From contig OY829537.1 in NCBI GenBank assembly GCA_963691705.1, forward strand, positions 69,647,352-69,711,351: a stretch of DNA of 64,000 bases, written 5' to 3'. Source of the stretch: Viola odorata (taxonomy: Eukaryota; Streptophyta; Magnoliopsida; Malpighiales; Violaceae). The notes beneath the pieces were generated by a model. That model had not been told where the DNA came from. It worked only from the letters and a program-made list of their open reading frames with translations, and ran no database searches. The translations under genes were made by a program, and so were the position numbers. Position 1 is the stretch's first letter, and every line of letters begins with the position of its first letter. This document shows positions 32,100 to 44,229 of this stretch, piece by piece.

Positions 32100-34342
32100 A
32101 TGTCTTCAACTGCTGAAAACCCCATAGATCCCGAAGCTAGGCGAACTCGCAGCATATTCAATTGTAATGAGGTTTTGAGGGTTGAATTAGAGGAGAGTGG
32201 TATTACTTTTCCCACGGGCTATCGCCCTTTTGTCTCTTTGAAGGACACTCGGCTGCCTGACGCCATGTGGGGAACATTCTGGTTAGTTTATTTCAAGATG
32301 TTTACTTACGGATTCCGTTTCCCACTTCATACTTCTCTGTTGAAACTGCTAGACCATTACGACCTTAATCCCGTTCAGATTACTCCACCCTCTTGGTGTG
32401 GTATTTATGCTTTCCTTCGTTCGTGCGAGATGAAGCGTATATTTGCTCCATCGCTTGATCTATTCCGCACATTCTTTGTCTTGAGTTGTCGCGACTGCCT
32501 GGTAGATATTACCCCCAGATGGGATGATGTCGTTGTGCAACTGTTCTGGCGGAACTTCCAAGGTTTTGAGGAACACGTAAATGACTGGAAGTCTGGCTTT
32601 TTCACCCTCCGTTTGCCGTCACGGCTCTGGCGCGGGGGTTTCAATCGAAAAATCAGTAGTGGCGTTTGGAAAAGACCGGAAGCGCTGTCAAGCCAGGATG
32701 TTTCCAACGTTAGTGCCTTGTTAGAAATAGAAGGGTCTTTCCGTATCCGGGAGTTTGCTCGGTTCAGGCCCTTGTCAGAGTGCGTTGTGGGTGAGTTTCC
32801 TTTTTCTTCTTTATCGCTTCACTCTTCTTAATTTGCTAATATGTTTTGTTGGCAGGTAACGCTGAGAGTAGTTCTTCTGGGGAAGATGACGCCCCTTTGA
32901 ACGTAACACCTCTCCAGTCGCTGCCTCCTTCTCCTCCGCCTAAAAACTCCCGCCGCCCACCTATTCCGCCTAAAAGGGGAAGGACTAAAACCGTCAAAAC
33001 TCGCAGAGCCTCCACTCGACCTTCTTGTTTCCTTGAAAATTGGCTTCCTTCCCGCGGCAAGAGGGTAGCTCAAGGCGATCCTGTGTTTGAGAAAATCGAC
33101 AGCGATAGCGAGAGCATGGATACTGGTCCTGAATTACGTCATGCTACTATTGCCCAAAGGATGAAACTTAGGTCGAGGAGGAATGATGACACGGCGGAAT
33201 CGGCTGAGGACGATAGCGAAGAAATCGCAGAAGAGACAGAGCGTCTCGTAAAGAAAGTTCGCACCGAGAAAACTAAACCCCCAGTTCCCCCTTTGAAGGG
33301 AGTTAACGCGGCCCCCTCCGAGAATATTAACGCTTCTCATGCCGCGAGTACTTCGCAAGTGGTGAAAAATATCAAAGCTATCAGGGTGCCTTCCGCCGTT
33401 TCTATCGAAAACAATGAGACCTCGGTAGCCGCGACCTCTCCTTTGTCGTCGGGCCATCCTGCTTCCCCGATAGGTTCCTTTACCCCAGAGACAACCCCAC
33501 CAGTTTCGGATTTAGGCGTTCCTCCTGAATTTTTCCCACGGAAGCCTCCTCTTTTGTTTCTGTCTTCAATTTCGGGCGTTGGTGATTGCGCAAAAAATTG
33601 TTCCCCTCCTTACATTGCCAACCTTTCTCCTCAGAGGTCCCAGGGCCCTACTGGATATCAGCTGGATTTGTCCTCTTTCGGCACTGATGGGCTTCGTGCC
33701 TTAGGAATATCGGATCCGTTATCGCGAGAAGAGCCCGTGGGTCCCATAGTGGGACAGATGTTTACTTCTTCCAAGGACAGGGGAGAGTTTTTACAGCATG
33801 CTCCCGAGACACGACAGTCACACCTTATGAACGACATGCTGGCCAGCTTTCGGAAATTTCATTACTTTCTTGAAGGCCAGCGTAACAAAACTCGACCCTG
33901 TTCGGATTTGCAGGAACAATTAGACGAGGCTTTGGCGAAGGCGGAGGAGCTATCGCAGTTGCAAGAACGAACTCGGGCAGAGTTGGAGGATTGTCGCGGT
34001 GAACTTTCTCGGGAGAAGTCGAAGGGGAAGGCGAGAGCAGAGTTAATGGAGGCGGAACTGGTGGTGGCTGATAAAAAGAATGTCTTCCTTCGCGAAGAGT
34101 TGTCATCTCGCGATGCCGATTTGGCCAAAGTTCCTTCGAGGATAGCCTGGTGGAAGAATAAGACCATCGAGGTTTGTATCGCAGGGTTTAAGGATCTCCA
34201 TGTCCGAGGCGCTGTCGATCTATCCATGTTGGCCAATTACGCCTCTCAAAAAATTAAAGATCTTAGTGAAGGCGAAAGGAGTTCTCCTCCTTCTGGGGAA
34301 AAGCAAGGGAATGATGACGGCGAGGCGTGCGATGGCTCTTAA
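32100..34342 (+). CDS. Antisense gene 3: PF04195-like protein with coiled coil, one intron
   Basis: Proposed structure: exon 1 32100-32790, intron 32791-32855 (GTGAGT...GGCAG, phase 1), exon 2 32856-34342, giving about 725 residues with no stop. Residues 1-230 contain 'YGFRFPLHTSLLKLLDHYDL', 'NPVQITPPSWCGIYAFLRSC' and 'ITPRWDDVVVQLFWRNFQGF', resembling the 'putative gypsy type transposon' domain (PF04195). The middle is Pro/Ser-rich and basic. The C-terminal third has 'FGTDGLRALGI', 'FRKFHYFLEGQ', then a long Glu/Lys/Leu coiled coil and 'WWKNKTIEVCIAGFKDLH'. The intron matches in position and phase intron 1 of the paralogous gene 4. Role unknown. ATG 32100 is chosen by comparison with the paralogues; the frame is open further upstream. 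Confidence 0.7.
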
Positions 34343-34787
34343 TTGATCCCTTGAAGAACGTTGCTATTTGTTTTCCATGTCTTTTAATAACGTCCTATCG
34401 CGAGGCGATATCGGTACTTTGCTCTTTGGGCGATATCTTGTTTTATTTTGCTCTCTTGCTGTCTTTGAGAACTGTTCTTTTATTCAATGCCGATTTGCAT
34501 TATTTCCTTTCTTGTGATATCGCTTTTGCTTTTTATCAAAAGTCGCATCTACTTTTCAGAGCATTTAATGCTCGCGACCCTTCCGTCGATGCGCGGGAAA
34601 AATCATGATGGTGCCGACACACGTGTTCGTTTCTTCTGCCGCTTCACCTTAGCGTGTTTAGAAATTTTAACCAGATCGAAGCGTTGGCCGCGCTTCTTCT
34701 AGAGTCGTACTCATTGCTTGAGTCTTATCCCTCATGCCGCTTCGACACAACGACTGCAGCATCCGTCGTTTCCTTTTAATTACTAGG

Positions 34788-34796
34788 GTTATAAAC
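34788..34796 (+). promoter_or_regulatory. TATA box upstream of antisense gene 4
   Basis: GTTATAAAC lies about 165 bp before ATG 34960, followed by a CT-rich leader. The orthologous gene in the second element has TTATATATAA about 165 bp before its ATG. Confidence 0.5.
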
Positions 34797-34959
34797 CCTC
34801 TTTATTTCTTCCCTTTTCTTTTTCACTCCACTTTTTCATATTATCTCTCAGCCGTCTTGTCCTTCTCACCTCCATTCAAGGCTTTCGAAGTTCTTTCCTT
34901 CCAAAGGTACTTCCCTTCCTTTCCCTCGTCTTCTTCATTTCTATTTCCTTAGTCCTGTC

Positions 34960-37287
34960 ATGGCAAAGACTCGCCGTTCTGAGTCGAGATCCATTGATGA
35001 GAAGAAAATGGATACCACGGTCAGTGTTATTACCACGGAGGCCGTTCTCCGGGAGCATTTGGCTACTCACGGTGCCGTTATTCCTGACGGTTACCAAGCT
35101 GTTGTTGCCCCTGGGTCGGTTCGTTTAAACAGCGCTCTGACCGGTAATCAAAGGGTGTTATATGCCCAGATGTTTCGCTACGGTTTCCAGTTCCCTATCG
35201 ATTCTTTCGTCAAGGGTTTGCTTATTGCTGGCAATTTCAATCCTGCCCAGTTAGCCCCAAATGCATATTGCTGTGTTTATGCTTTCTTGGAACTCTGTAG
35301 ATATAAGGGGATCACTTCCCCTTCTCTTTTGTTGCTTAGATCCCTTTTTAAATTGATGAAGTGCCGGGGTGTGATAACCATATCGCCTCGCTTTGACGAT
35401 GATTCTCTCAAGTCTTTTACTTGGAAGTTGCTCCATATTGAGTCTTCTATTGAGGCTTGGAAGAAGGAGTTCTTTCTGATAAATTTTCCTGACGCTCCTG
35501 GTCCCGAGTGGCTTTCTGGGTTCAACCAGGACGTCTAAGATGGCGTTTGGAGTCGACCAGGGACACTTCCCGCTCGTGAACAAGGATGGTTAAATACCTT
35601 ACTCCAACTGGAGATCAGCGTTCATATTCGACTCACGGCCTGCAGAATGGCCATTCAGGAGTGCGTTAGACGTGAGTATCGCGCTACCTTTCCCTTTCAT
35701 CGCTGATACTAACGCTGACATTATTTTGTGATTTTGCAGCGACGGATCCTGACTATAAACCCGAAAGCGTAAGAAGACGCTTAAGGAGAGCTCGTAATAG
35801 AGAGGAAAAGGAAAAGCTCGATTCAGAGGCCACTGATAATCCTTCTGAGCTTCCGGCTACTTTCGCGAATCTCGCTCAAGTATCCTCTTCCTCAGTTGGC
35901 GAAGGGAATACTGACATCCCTGAAGGTGTTCCTATCGTGACCATTGCTGCTCCCTCGTCTTCTCAGGCTCCTAGGACCATTGCCAGAGGAAAAAAGAAGA
36001 AAAGAACACGGAGTATCGCCACTCTTACTCCTTCTCCCGACGCTGCGGGTTCTTCCGAAGTACAGTCTTCTCTCAACACCGCTACCGTAAGCGTGTTTTC
36101 TCTTTCTCAATATCTGTCGTCATTTGATCTATTTTTCTTTTCTCAATTTGTACTCCTTGCAGGAGGCCGTTATAGTTACTGCGTCCGCTCCTTCAGGCGA
36201 TATGAATCTCACTTATGTGCTGAGGGGTTCCGCGAAGAGGGCCCGGGTAGAAGGCGAGGATGGGAACATACCCTCCTCTAACATCGCGGGGGAAGGTGGT
36301 TCCGTTAACGTTCCTGATTCCGCAGTGGTTCCTCCAAGTAGACATTCCGTGGAAGATTTGGGGAACTTAGGCAGTGCGGACCCCTTTGGTGCTTCGCCCA
36401 GTTCCTTTGGCGGGCCTGTGCATCATTTTTCCTCTTCTTATCAAGACGTCTTTCACGACCTTTCGGGCTATCAGCCTCATGGTGCCTTCCTGCCCCCGGG
36501 CAGTTCTTCTTCACAGGTTCGCGCCCCTGGTCCTCTGGCTTTCGTTCCCTCTAGCGTTCCTTGGCGGCAATGCTATAATGAAGCCGGAACCTCTTTCAAT
36601 TTTGCGGCGGATCTTTGTTCATTAAACGGGCTCGGCGAAGTGACCCATCAGGTTGAGTTGTTCGACTTCCGTACCCGTGGTTTGGCAGCCATCGGGGGCG
36701 ATGGTTCAGATGAGGTTTCTGCTCTGCTGGCTTCTCAAATTCTGGCCTCATCTGCAGAACGGGAAGCTTTCCTTTCCCAGGCGGAAGATGACCAAGTGAA
36801 CTCCGTCCGTGCTGGCCTTTTCTCCAATATGATGAAATTTCACTATTGGGCGGAGGATATGAAGCATCGGGCTGTTTCCCTTCGTTCTGTTTCGGCAGAG
36901 CTGTCCAAGGAGCAAGAGGAAAAGAAAAAGGTGTTGGCAGATCGCTCCAAGATACTGCTAGCTCACCACAATTTACAGAAACAGCACTCCGCCCTGGAAA
37001 CAGCTTTGTTAGAGGAACAAGCCAAAGTGACTGCTTTGGAGAATGAGAAGTCCTTTTTAGAAAAGGAAAAGGCAGCTTTGGCGGAAGAGTCAGCCGATAT
37101 GGGCTGGTGGCATGCTGAAGAGACCGCCCGTGTTCTGGTTAAGTGCTTCGAAGAGATTCACGGGGTGGATGCGTACAAAGGCGAAGATGTCGCGAAAGCC
37201 TTTCTACGGAGTTCTGCCCATATTAACGAGGCAGGCTATCGCCAAACCAAGGCAGCGGGTTGGAAACGACAAGTCCCCGAGAGCTGA
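34960..37287 (+). pseudogene. Antisense gene 4: paralogue of gene 3, two introns, one stop
   Basis: Proposed structure: exons 34960-35671, 35740-36086 and 36163-37287. Introns are GTGAGT...TTGCAG (phase 1) and GTAAGC...TTGCAG (phase 0). The total is about 727 residues, almost the size of gene 3. Exon 1 has 'YGFQFPIDSFVKGLLIAGNF' and 'NPAQLAPNAYCCVYAFLELC'. Exon 3 has 'DFRTRGLAAIGGDGS', 'MKFHYWAEDM', a coiled coil and 'MGWWHAEETARVLVKCFEEI'. A single in-frame TAA (35536-35538) stands where the second element has a Lys codon, so this copy is narrowly broken. The homologue at 56538-58806 keeps both introns at the same places and phases. Confidence 0.75.
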
Positions 37288-37858
37288 TTTGCCGCGATAT
37301 TTTGCCGTTCCCTCTAGCAATCACATATCGCTTGGCTTTTGTCTTTTGTCTTTACAGCATCAATATTTTGAACAGTGAATCTTTGTAAATCCTTGAGATG
37401 CCTTTAATTTTTCTAGACAATCCCTTTATCGATATTTCTCTTTTATTTTTCTCATCGCGAGACTTCTCTCGTCCCTGAGGTGGCCTTATCCACACGGTGC
37501 GTTTACTTTCTTGAGCAGATCCTTGGTATTTATACCAAGAAGACCAGGATCTATGTCGGGTTGGCCTTTCGATTAGCCTATCGGTATCATGGCCACCCCT
37601 CCTTCCGCTGCTCAGAAGCATTCTGCACATCTCTAATTGTAGATTATCAGTAACAAAACGAGATTTGAGAGATAGTGATTACCCGTAGGAGCCCGTTTGC
37701 TGCCATAATTAGGTTTTATCACGGAACCCGTTTCGAATCGCGTTTTCCCTCAGCTCTACATTTCGCCAAGGGTTACTCATCCGGTTACCAGCTGGACTTA
37801 CGCGATCCTTCACGTTTCCCTTATCTCTCGATCGGCCTTTCTAAGTGCCTCATCTCGT

Positions 37859-38283
37859 GAGCTGTCGGATCTGGACGGCTATCACAAGGCTAGGGAATTT
37901 TCACTTTTATAGGCGTTGTCCTCTCGTTTAGAACCGTGTCCTTACTTAATGGTTTAGCTGCACCAGCCCGACCGTTAAGATAGGATTCTTGTTTCTAAAC
38001 AGAGTTTCTAACTCTTTGGGGTGTGTCTTGTCTTGATGTACCGTCTCCACGAGATCGGTTATCATTAAAGAACTTTTCACTCCCAAAGATACCAGGCAGT
38101 GCCCTCACTTAGTGAGCCATCTGATCAAGATCGGTCATCACAAGGATAGGACTTTTCACCCCCGGGGGCGTCAAGGATCTTTCAATCCGACGCTAATCAA
38201 GGATACACTGGGGTCGTGCCCTCACTTAGTGGGCCATCTGATCAAGACCGACCATCACAAGGATAGGACTTTTCACTCCCAGG
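37859..38283. repeat. Degenerate minisatellite at the convergence point
   Basis: Four diverged units share 'GTGCC..C.CTTAGTG.GCC', 'CTGATCAAGA' and 'CACAAGGATAGGACTTTTCAC' (starts about 37859, 38025, 38099 and 38216). The block lies exactly between the end of the plus-strand cassette and the end of pol on the minus strand; the last unit overlaps the pol stop. The second element has a cleaner array of the same unit at 59273-59765. Tat-lineage elements are known for tandem repeats in their 3' untranslated region. Confidence 0.8.
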
Positions 38284-41200
38284 GTACCCCCCTTTTTATC
38301 TGCACAAAAGCAACCACAAACCCACGAAAACTCTCCGTCAAGTGTCTCCAGGCGATAGGCCCCTCTTCCGACAACATGGGTTACGTGATACGGTCCTTCC
38401 CAGTTAGGACTAAGCTTTCCCATACGTTGTCCGGTTGCTCGCCTGTCTCGGAGCACAAGGTCACCATTTTTCAACAATCGCTCTTTGACCTGCCTATTAT
38501 GATAACGGGCCATTTTTCTTTTGTAGTGTTGCGTTTTCAGTAGGACTTCTTCTCGAACCTCTGGTAACGCGTCCAGATTAGCACGTAACCGTTCCTCGTT
38601 CCGTTCCTCACGAAAGTGAGCCACCCGCAGGCTCATGGCCCCAATTTCCACTGGCGTAACGGCTTCAGTTCCGAAAGCCAACGCAAAAGGTGTTTCTCCA
38701 GTGCTGACTTTTACGGTCACGCGGTATGCCCACATCACGTATGGCAATTCATCAGCCCACTTCTTCTTAGACCCCTCTAGGTTTTTCTTAATACCGCTGA
38801 GGATGCTCCTATTAGTTACCTCTGCTTGCCCGTTGGTTTGTGGGTGAGCCACGGAAGAGAATCTCTGCTCAATCCCGAATTCTGAGCATTGGTCTTTGAA
38901 GAATTGGCTGGTGAACTGGGTCCCATTATCGCTGACAAGGATACGAGGCACCCCGAATCTCATGATAACTTGATGTTTGAAAAAACGCCATGTTTTTTCT
39001 GCCGTGATTGTGGCAACCGCTTCAGCTTCCGCCCACTTTGTAAAATAGTCCACAACCACTATCACAAATTTCAGTTGGGACCTTGCCTTTGGAAATGGAC
39101 CCAGGATGTCAATCCCCCATTTGGCAAAAGGGCAAGGGGCGATGATTTCCGATATTTCCGTAGCTGGACGTCGAGGAATTTTAGCGAATTCCTGACATTT
39201 GGGGCAAGCTTGTACATACTCGTGGCAATCCCTTCGTATAGTGGGCCAGTAGAATCCTGATCTGAAAACTTGTGCCGCCAAGGTGCCGCCTGACGCGTGC
39301 ATTCCGCATATCCCTTCGTGGATTTCGCGTAAGGTGTGAAGGCCCTCTTGTTCGGTTATACATTTGGCGCCGGGGTGAGAAAAACATCTTCGAATTAGAT
39401 CCCCGTTATAGTATGTGCAACGAGCAGCCTGTCTTAGCACTTTCATCTTTTCAGCGTTACCGTCGGGCAGCTCTTCGTGCACCAGGTATTTTATTACCGG
39501 AATCCGCCAATCATTCTCGAGCTCATTCACACACAAAGAGGCTTGTTCCTCCATGAAGGACGGCACCAATAGCTCACGATAATACACATCTTTAGGTATA
39601 GATGCTTCAGGATTTGCGGCCAGCTTGGCAAGGTAATCGGCTTCAGCATTTTCCTCTCGGGGGACGTGCTCGAAGCTGACTTGCATGCCCTCTTTCTTTA
39701 TTTCCACTAATTCTCGCGTTACCTTAGAGAGGTATTGCACCATAATAGGTTCTCGAGCCTGAGAGTGTCCTGAGACCTGGTCAATTATCAGTTTGGAGTC
39801 TCCACAAATTTTTAGACGCAGATCTCCTGTTTGGCCGGTATCGCGCCTTCCCTTAGAAGAAAACTCTCTTCCTATTCTGAGTCCAGCTAGCAACGCCTCA
39901 TATTCGGCTGCGTTATTGGACAAAGGATGCAAGATTCGAATAGCATACCGTATATGCATATCGTGCGGCCCGTTTATGAAGACTCCAACCCCCGCCAGTT
40001 CTTGGTTTTTGGCTCCGTCCACATGAACGATCCAAAGATCTGTATAAGTTTCTGGGAACGGGAGATCCATATCGTTCCATTCCACTTCCGGTACACCACT
40101 CAAAGGGTCCTCTGTGAAAGTACACTCCGCTATAAAATCAGCAAGGACCTGAGCCTTTACGGATGGCCGTGACTGGTATCTCAAACCATATTGTTCGAGT
40201 TCTAGGGCCCAGATCAGCATTCTTCCTGAAGATTCAGGCTTTCGAAATATCCTCTTCAAGGGTTGGTCTGTAAGTACAACGATAGGATAAGACTGGAAGT
40301 ATCGGTCCATCTTGCGGGCGGCTTGTATAAGGGCGAACGCTATTTTCTCAATACGAGCATATCGCCGTTCCGTGTCCTTTAAGACATGACTCACGAAGTA
40401 AACTGGGCGATGAGTGCGGTTATCGTCACGAACAAGGACGGCGCTGACCACTTCGTCCGCCGCGCCCAAGTACAAGTACAGAGTATCGCCGGACTCGGGC
40501 CTTGTCAATAACAAATCAGATGAAAAATAGTCCTTTAAGTCCACAAATGCTTGCTCACATTCTGGGGTCCACCCGAACGTGGCTTTCCGTCGTATGACTT
40601 TGAAAAACGGGAGACACTTTTCTCCTTACTTGGAGACGAATCGTCCCAGAGCGATAACGCGCCCTGTTAGCCTTTGCACTTCTTTAACGGTTCTTGGCGA
40701 TATCATATCATGTATAGCTTTAACCTTGGATGGATTAGGCTGGATACCTTTCTGGCTAACTACGTAGCCCAAGAACTTACCCGTCTGGAATGCAAACATG
40801 CACTTCCGGGGGTTTAGCTTCATGCGATACCTTGTCATCACATCAAAAACTTCCTTTAGATCCTGCAGGTGATCATGAAAATTCGCACTCTTTACCAGTA
40901 TGTCGTCAACATACGCTTCCACATTTCTCCCTATCTGTTCCTCAAAAATCTTATTTGCCATTCGCTGAAACGTGGCCCCCGCGTTCTTTAGCCCAAATGG
41001 CATCGCTGTGTAACAATACGTGGCTTTAGGAGTAAGGAAGGCAGTCTTCTCCTCATCCTCTAGGGCCATAGGGATTTGATGATATCCGAAATTGGCGTCC
41101 AACGAGCTTAGATATGCGTACCCAGCAGTTTGATCAACCAACTGATCTATGCGAGGAAGCGGGTAGCAATCCTTAGGGCAAGCATCGTTCAAATCAGTGA

Positions 41201-44195
41201 AGTCAATGCACATACGCCAGTCTCCATTGGGTTTAGGAACAAGAACCGGGTTGGCTAACCAAGTGGGATATTGTACTTCGCGAATGAAACCCGCGTCAAG
41301 GAGCTTCACAACCTCCTTTTCCACGGCCGATGCTTTTTCGGTGGAGAACGCCCGTCGTTTTTGCTGAACTGACTTGGCGTTGGGGTCAACGTTAAGCCTG
41401 TGCTCGGCTATTTCTCGGGATATACCTGGCATATCGGCGGGTTCCCATGCGAAATTTCCTTGGCATTTGTTCAGCAGCCGTGCCAGTTGAAGATTTTCCG
41501 CTGGGCTGAGCTTGTCGCTGACCAGGAAGCTGGCTCCCTCTTTGCCTATCACTGATACGGGCACCATCTTGTCAAGGGGTTGAGCGCATTTTTCATCACC
41601 CTGTTCGTAGGGGTCTGCCGCTATACACACGTATCTATCGCAGCTCGTCCGAGTCATGAGCGAATAGCATTCTGCCGCCAGTTTCTGATCACCTTTTATC
41701 GATACCACCCCGTCCCAGGAGGGGTATTTCATCTTTAGATGTTTTTGTGATATCGCCGCTCCAAAGCGATTGAGGAAAGGCCGTCAGAGTATGACGTTAT
41801 AGGGCAGATTCAGATCCACAACCAGGAACAACAAATTCTCTGACCGTTTGTAAGTGTCTTCTCGGAAGTATACGGGTAGGGTGATTACTCCCGTAACAGG
41901 GATAGGGGTCCCATCCACTCCGACTATGGGTCTCTTACTAGGCGTTAACTCGTCGTGGGGGCGTTTCATGAGATTGTAAGCTTCCAGCGAAAAAAGGTTC
42001 ACGGCACTCCCGTTGTCCACAAGAGTCCTTCTTATACCATGACTGGCGATGACAGGTGTGACTACCAAGGCGTCATTATGGGGATAGATAACGCCTTTCT
42101 CATCCTCTTCTGAAAAGGATAAGATCATGCGATCAAGTATGTCTATCGCTCCCCTTTTCTTTGTCATGTCGTCTCGCGTACGCTTTTCCCCTTTCGCCAC
42201 CATCGACTGTTCTGATTCATCTGTGTAGGGAATCCCTCCTGCTATGATATTGATTATGGGGATGTCGTCGCCATCTATCGCGAAGGTTTCCACACCCTTT
42301 CCTTTGGGAGCGTTATCCGGCTGTGGGACTGGAGGGGGTCTTGGTCGTTCGTCTACCGCTCTTCTTATCGGATTGTTTCGGGCATCTTCCCTTACTTGAG
42401 TCGCAAATTCTCCCAGATATCCTTCTTCCACCAAGCGTTCTATCGCCCACTTTAATTCTCTGCAAGCCTCTGTGGAATGTCCTCTGGCTTTGTGGAATTT
42501 ACAGTAAGCGTTTTCTCTCCTGCCTAAAAGCATTCCAGGTTTTGTAGGTGCAGGATAACGGATAGGGAGATCTCGCTGTTCCGCTATCGCCAAGATCTCC
42601 GCTCTTGGTACATTCAAGGAGGGAAAATCCGGATCATACGCCCGATTTTTGTTAGCGTTCCCTTGACGCTGATGAGGGGAACTACCTTGTCTTCCTTTCG
42701 AGGAATTTCCTTTTTGCTTATCGTAGGTCTTTGGGATGTAATCTTTCCGTCGAGCGTAATCATCAGTGTAATGATCGTCAGCCAGAGGATTTGCGGGAGC
42801 GGCAGGGATGCGAGGTGCCCCAGGCGGTATATCAAATATTCTATTTCTATTTTCTTCTTCTTCCATTTTCGCATAATTATGGGCTTTAAGTCTCAGTGCA
42901 TCCAAGGATATTGGAGGATCCACCATCAGCGCATCTTTCAGTTTTCCATAACGGCAGTTTCTTTTCAGAGCTTCTATGGCGAAATCAACGGTAACGCCAG
43001 GCATTAATGACATTTCCAGATCGAATCGGCTGAGGAATTCTTTCAATGTCTCTTGGGGCTTCCGCTGTATGTCAAATAACGCTGCGGCAGATTTCCGAAT
43101 TGGAATTGCTGTACTAAATCTGCTCCGAAATTTGGATTCCAGCTGTGTGAAATTACTAATGGATCCGCCAGGAAGACCTTCAAACCAAAGACGAGCAACT
43201 CCCGATAAGGTCATAACAAATATCTGACATAAAGCCGCATCACTGTGAGTTTGAAACTGGACGAAATCCTTCACTTTGTTGATGTGCGAAATAGGATCTT
43301 TAGTACCATCATAAGTATCAGCGGGAAGCTTCACTCGCCTGCTGACCCTGTGACGTCTTACACGACGACTGAAAGGGTGACCTGAGGTATCATCAAGAAT
43401 CTCACGCGCATGACGTGGGGGAGATATGTCTCCTTGTCGCCCTCCTTCCCTTAGTTCAGGTATATGATGTCGCCTGGGAGACCGACTGCGACTCCTGGGA
43501 GAACGACTTCGATTTCTTCTGCTACTAGATCTTTCACTGTACACGGGAGATAAACTCCTGTTTGTTCCTTCCCTCCGTCCGGCCCAACGGTTCCTTAACG
43601 CCTCAAGCTGCCTGTCTTCCTGCAAGAGAAGTCTTTGCGGCATTTGCGGTACATAAGCCTCTACTCCTCCTTGAGTGAGCTGTACGCGACCAACCGAGGG
43701 ATTTCCTGCGGATAAAGGCACTTGGGGGTTCTCTGGAAACAACGGGGGCAGAGGTCGATCAGCAACAATAGATGATGTGAACAAGACGCGAGGAGGAACG
43801 CTAGATCCAGAAGCACCGGGCGTGACTCTAGTGGCCATTTCAGTCAAATATTCCAGGCGGGAACGAAGGGCCGCTATTTCCATAGCAAAGGGATTTTCAC
43901 TGCTAAGCGCAGATCCTTCCAAAAGAGGAGTATAAAGATCAGATCCCGCTGTCTGTGATGAAGAAATGACCGTCTGTGAGGAGATAGATCCTCCGGCGAT
44001 CCCGACCGAGAGGTCCAGAGGTCCCGAGATAGTCGATTGCGTCGTCATAGAGAGGTCAGCAGTAGCAAAAGGAAATAACCGCCTGCGAGTTGAGAAAGGA
44101 ATGCTAGAAAATGTAGTCCGGTCTTGCTCCGATCCGGCAGTCATAACCGTTCCGATCTCCCAACTAAACGGAGCTTGGCTATTAAGGACACTCAC
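38226..44195 (-). pseudogene. Tat-type gag-protease-RT-RNase H-RNase H-integrase polyprotein
   Basis: A single minus-strand frame of 1,990 codons has two stops: TGA at 41784-41786 (Gly in the second element's 'LGRPFL') and TAA at 40626-40628 (Gln in the second element). Order: gag with 'YDGTKDP' (near residue 295) and a zinc knuckle 'CKFHKARGHSTEAC' (near 560); protease 'VDNGSAVNLF' (near 725); RT with 'YVDDIL' (40900-40915); RNase H with 'FALIQAARKMDRYF'; a second RNase H with 'VDGAKN' and 'NAAEYEALLAGL'; integrase with an HHCC zinc domain ('HASGG...CPKCQ'), then 'WGIDILGPF', 'SDNGTQFTS' and 'NGQAEVTN'. The C-terminus is abnormal: after 'RLETLDG' the usual tail is lost and the frame reads into the minisatellite. 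It is very close to intact, but this copy cannot make a full polyprotein without readthrough. Confidence 0.93.
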
Positions 44196-44208
44196 TTAAT
44201 ACACCAAA

Positions 44209-44227
44209 GCTCTCAACGAAAGCACCA
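44209..44227 (-). other. Primer binding site of first Tat-type element
   Basis: The minus strand reads TGGTGCTTTCGTTGAGAGC two bases after the 5' LTR end. Its complement ends ...AGCACCA, as a tRNA 3' end would. I cannot name the tRNA with certainty. Confidence 0.6.
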
Positions 44228-44229
44228 TT

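Noticed and set aside
36846..37046. Alternative plus frames within gene 4 exon 3, and minus frames across 30547-36514
   Set aside because: Shadow frames of the antisense cassette genes; they lack homology between the two elements.
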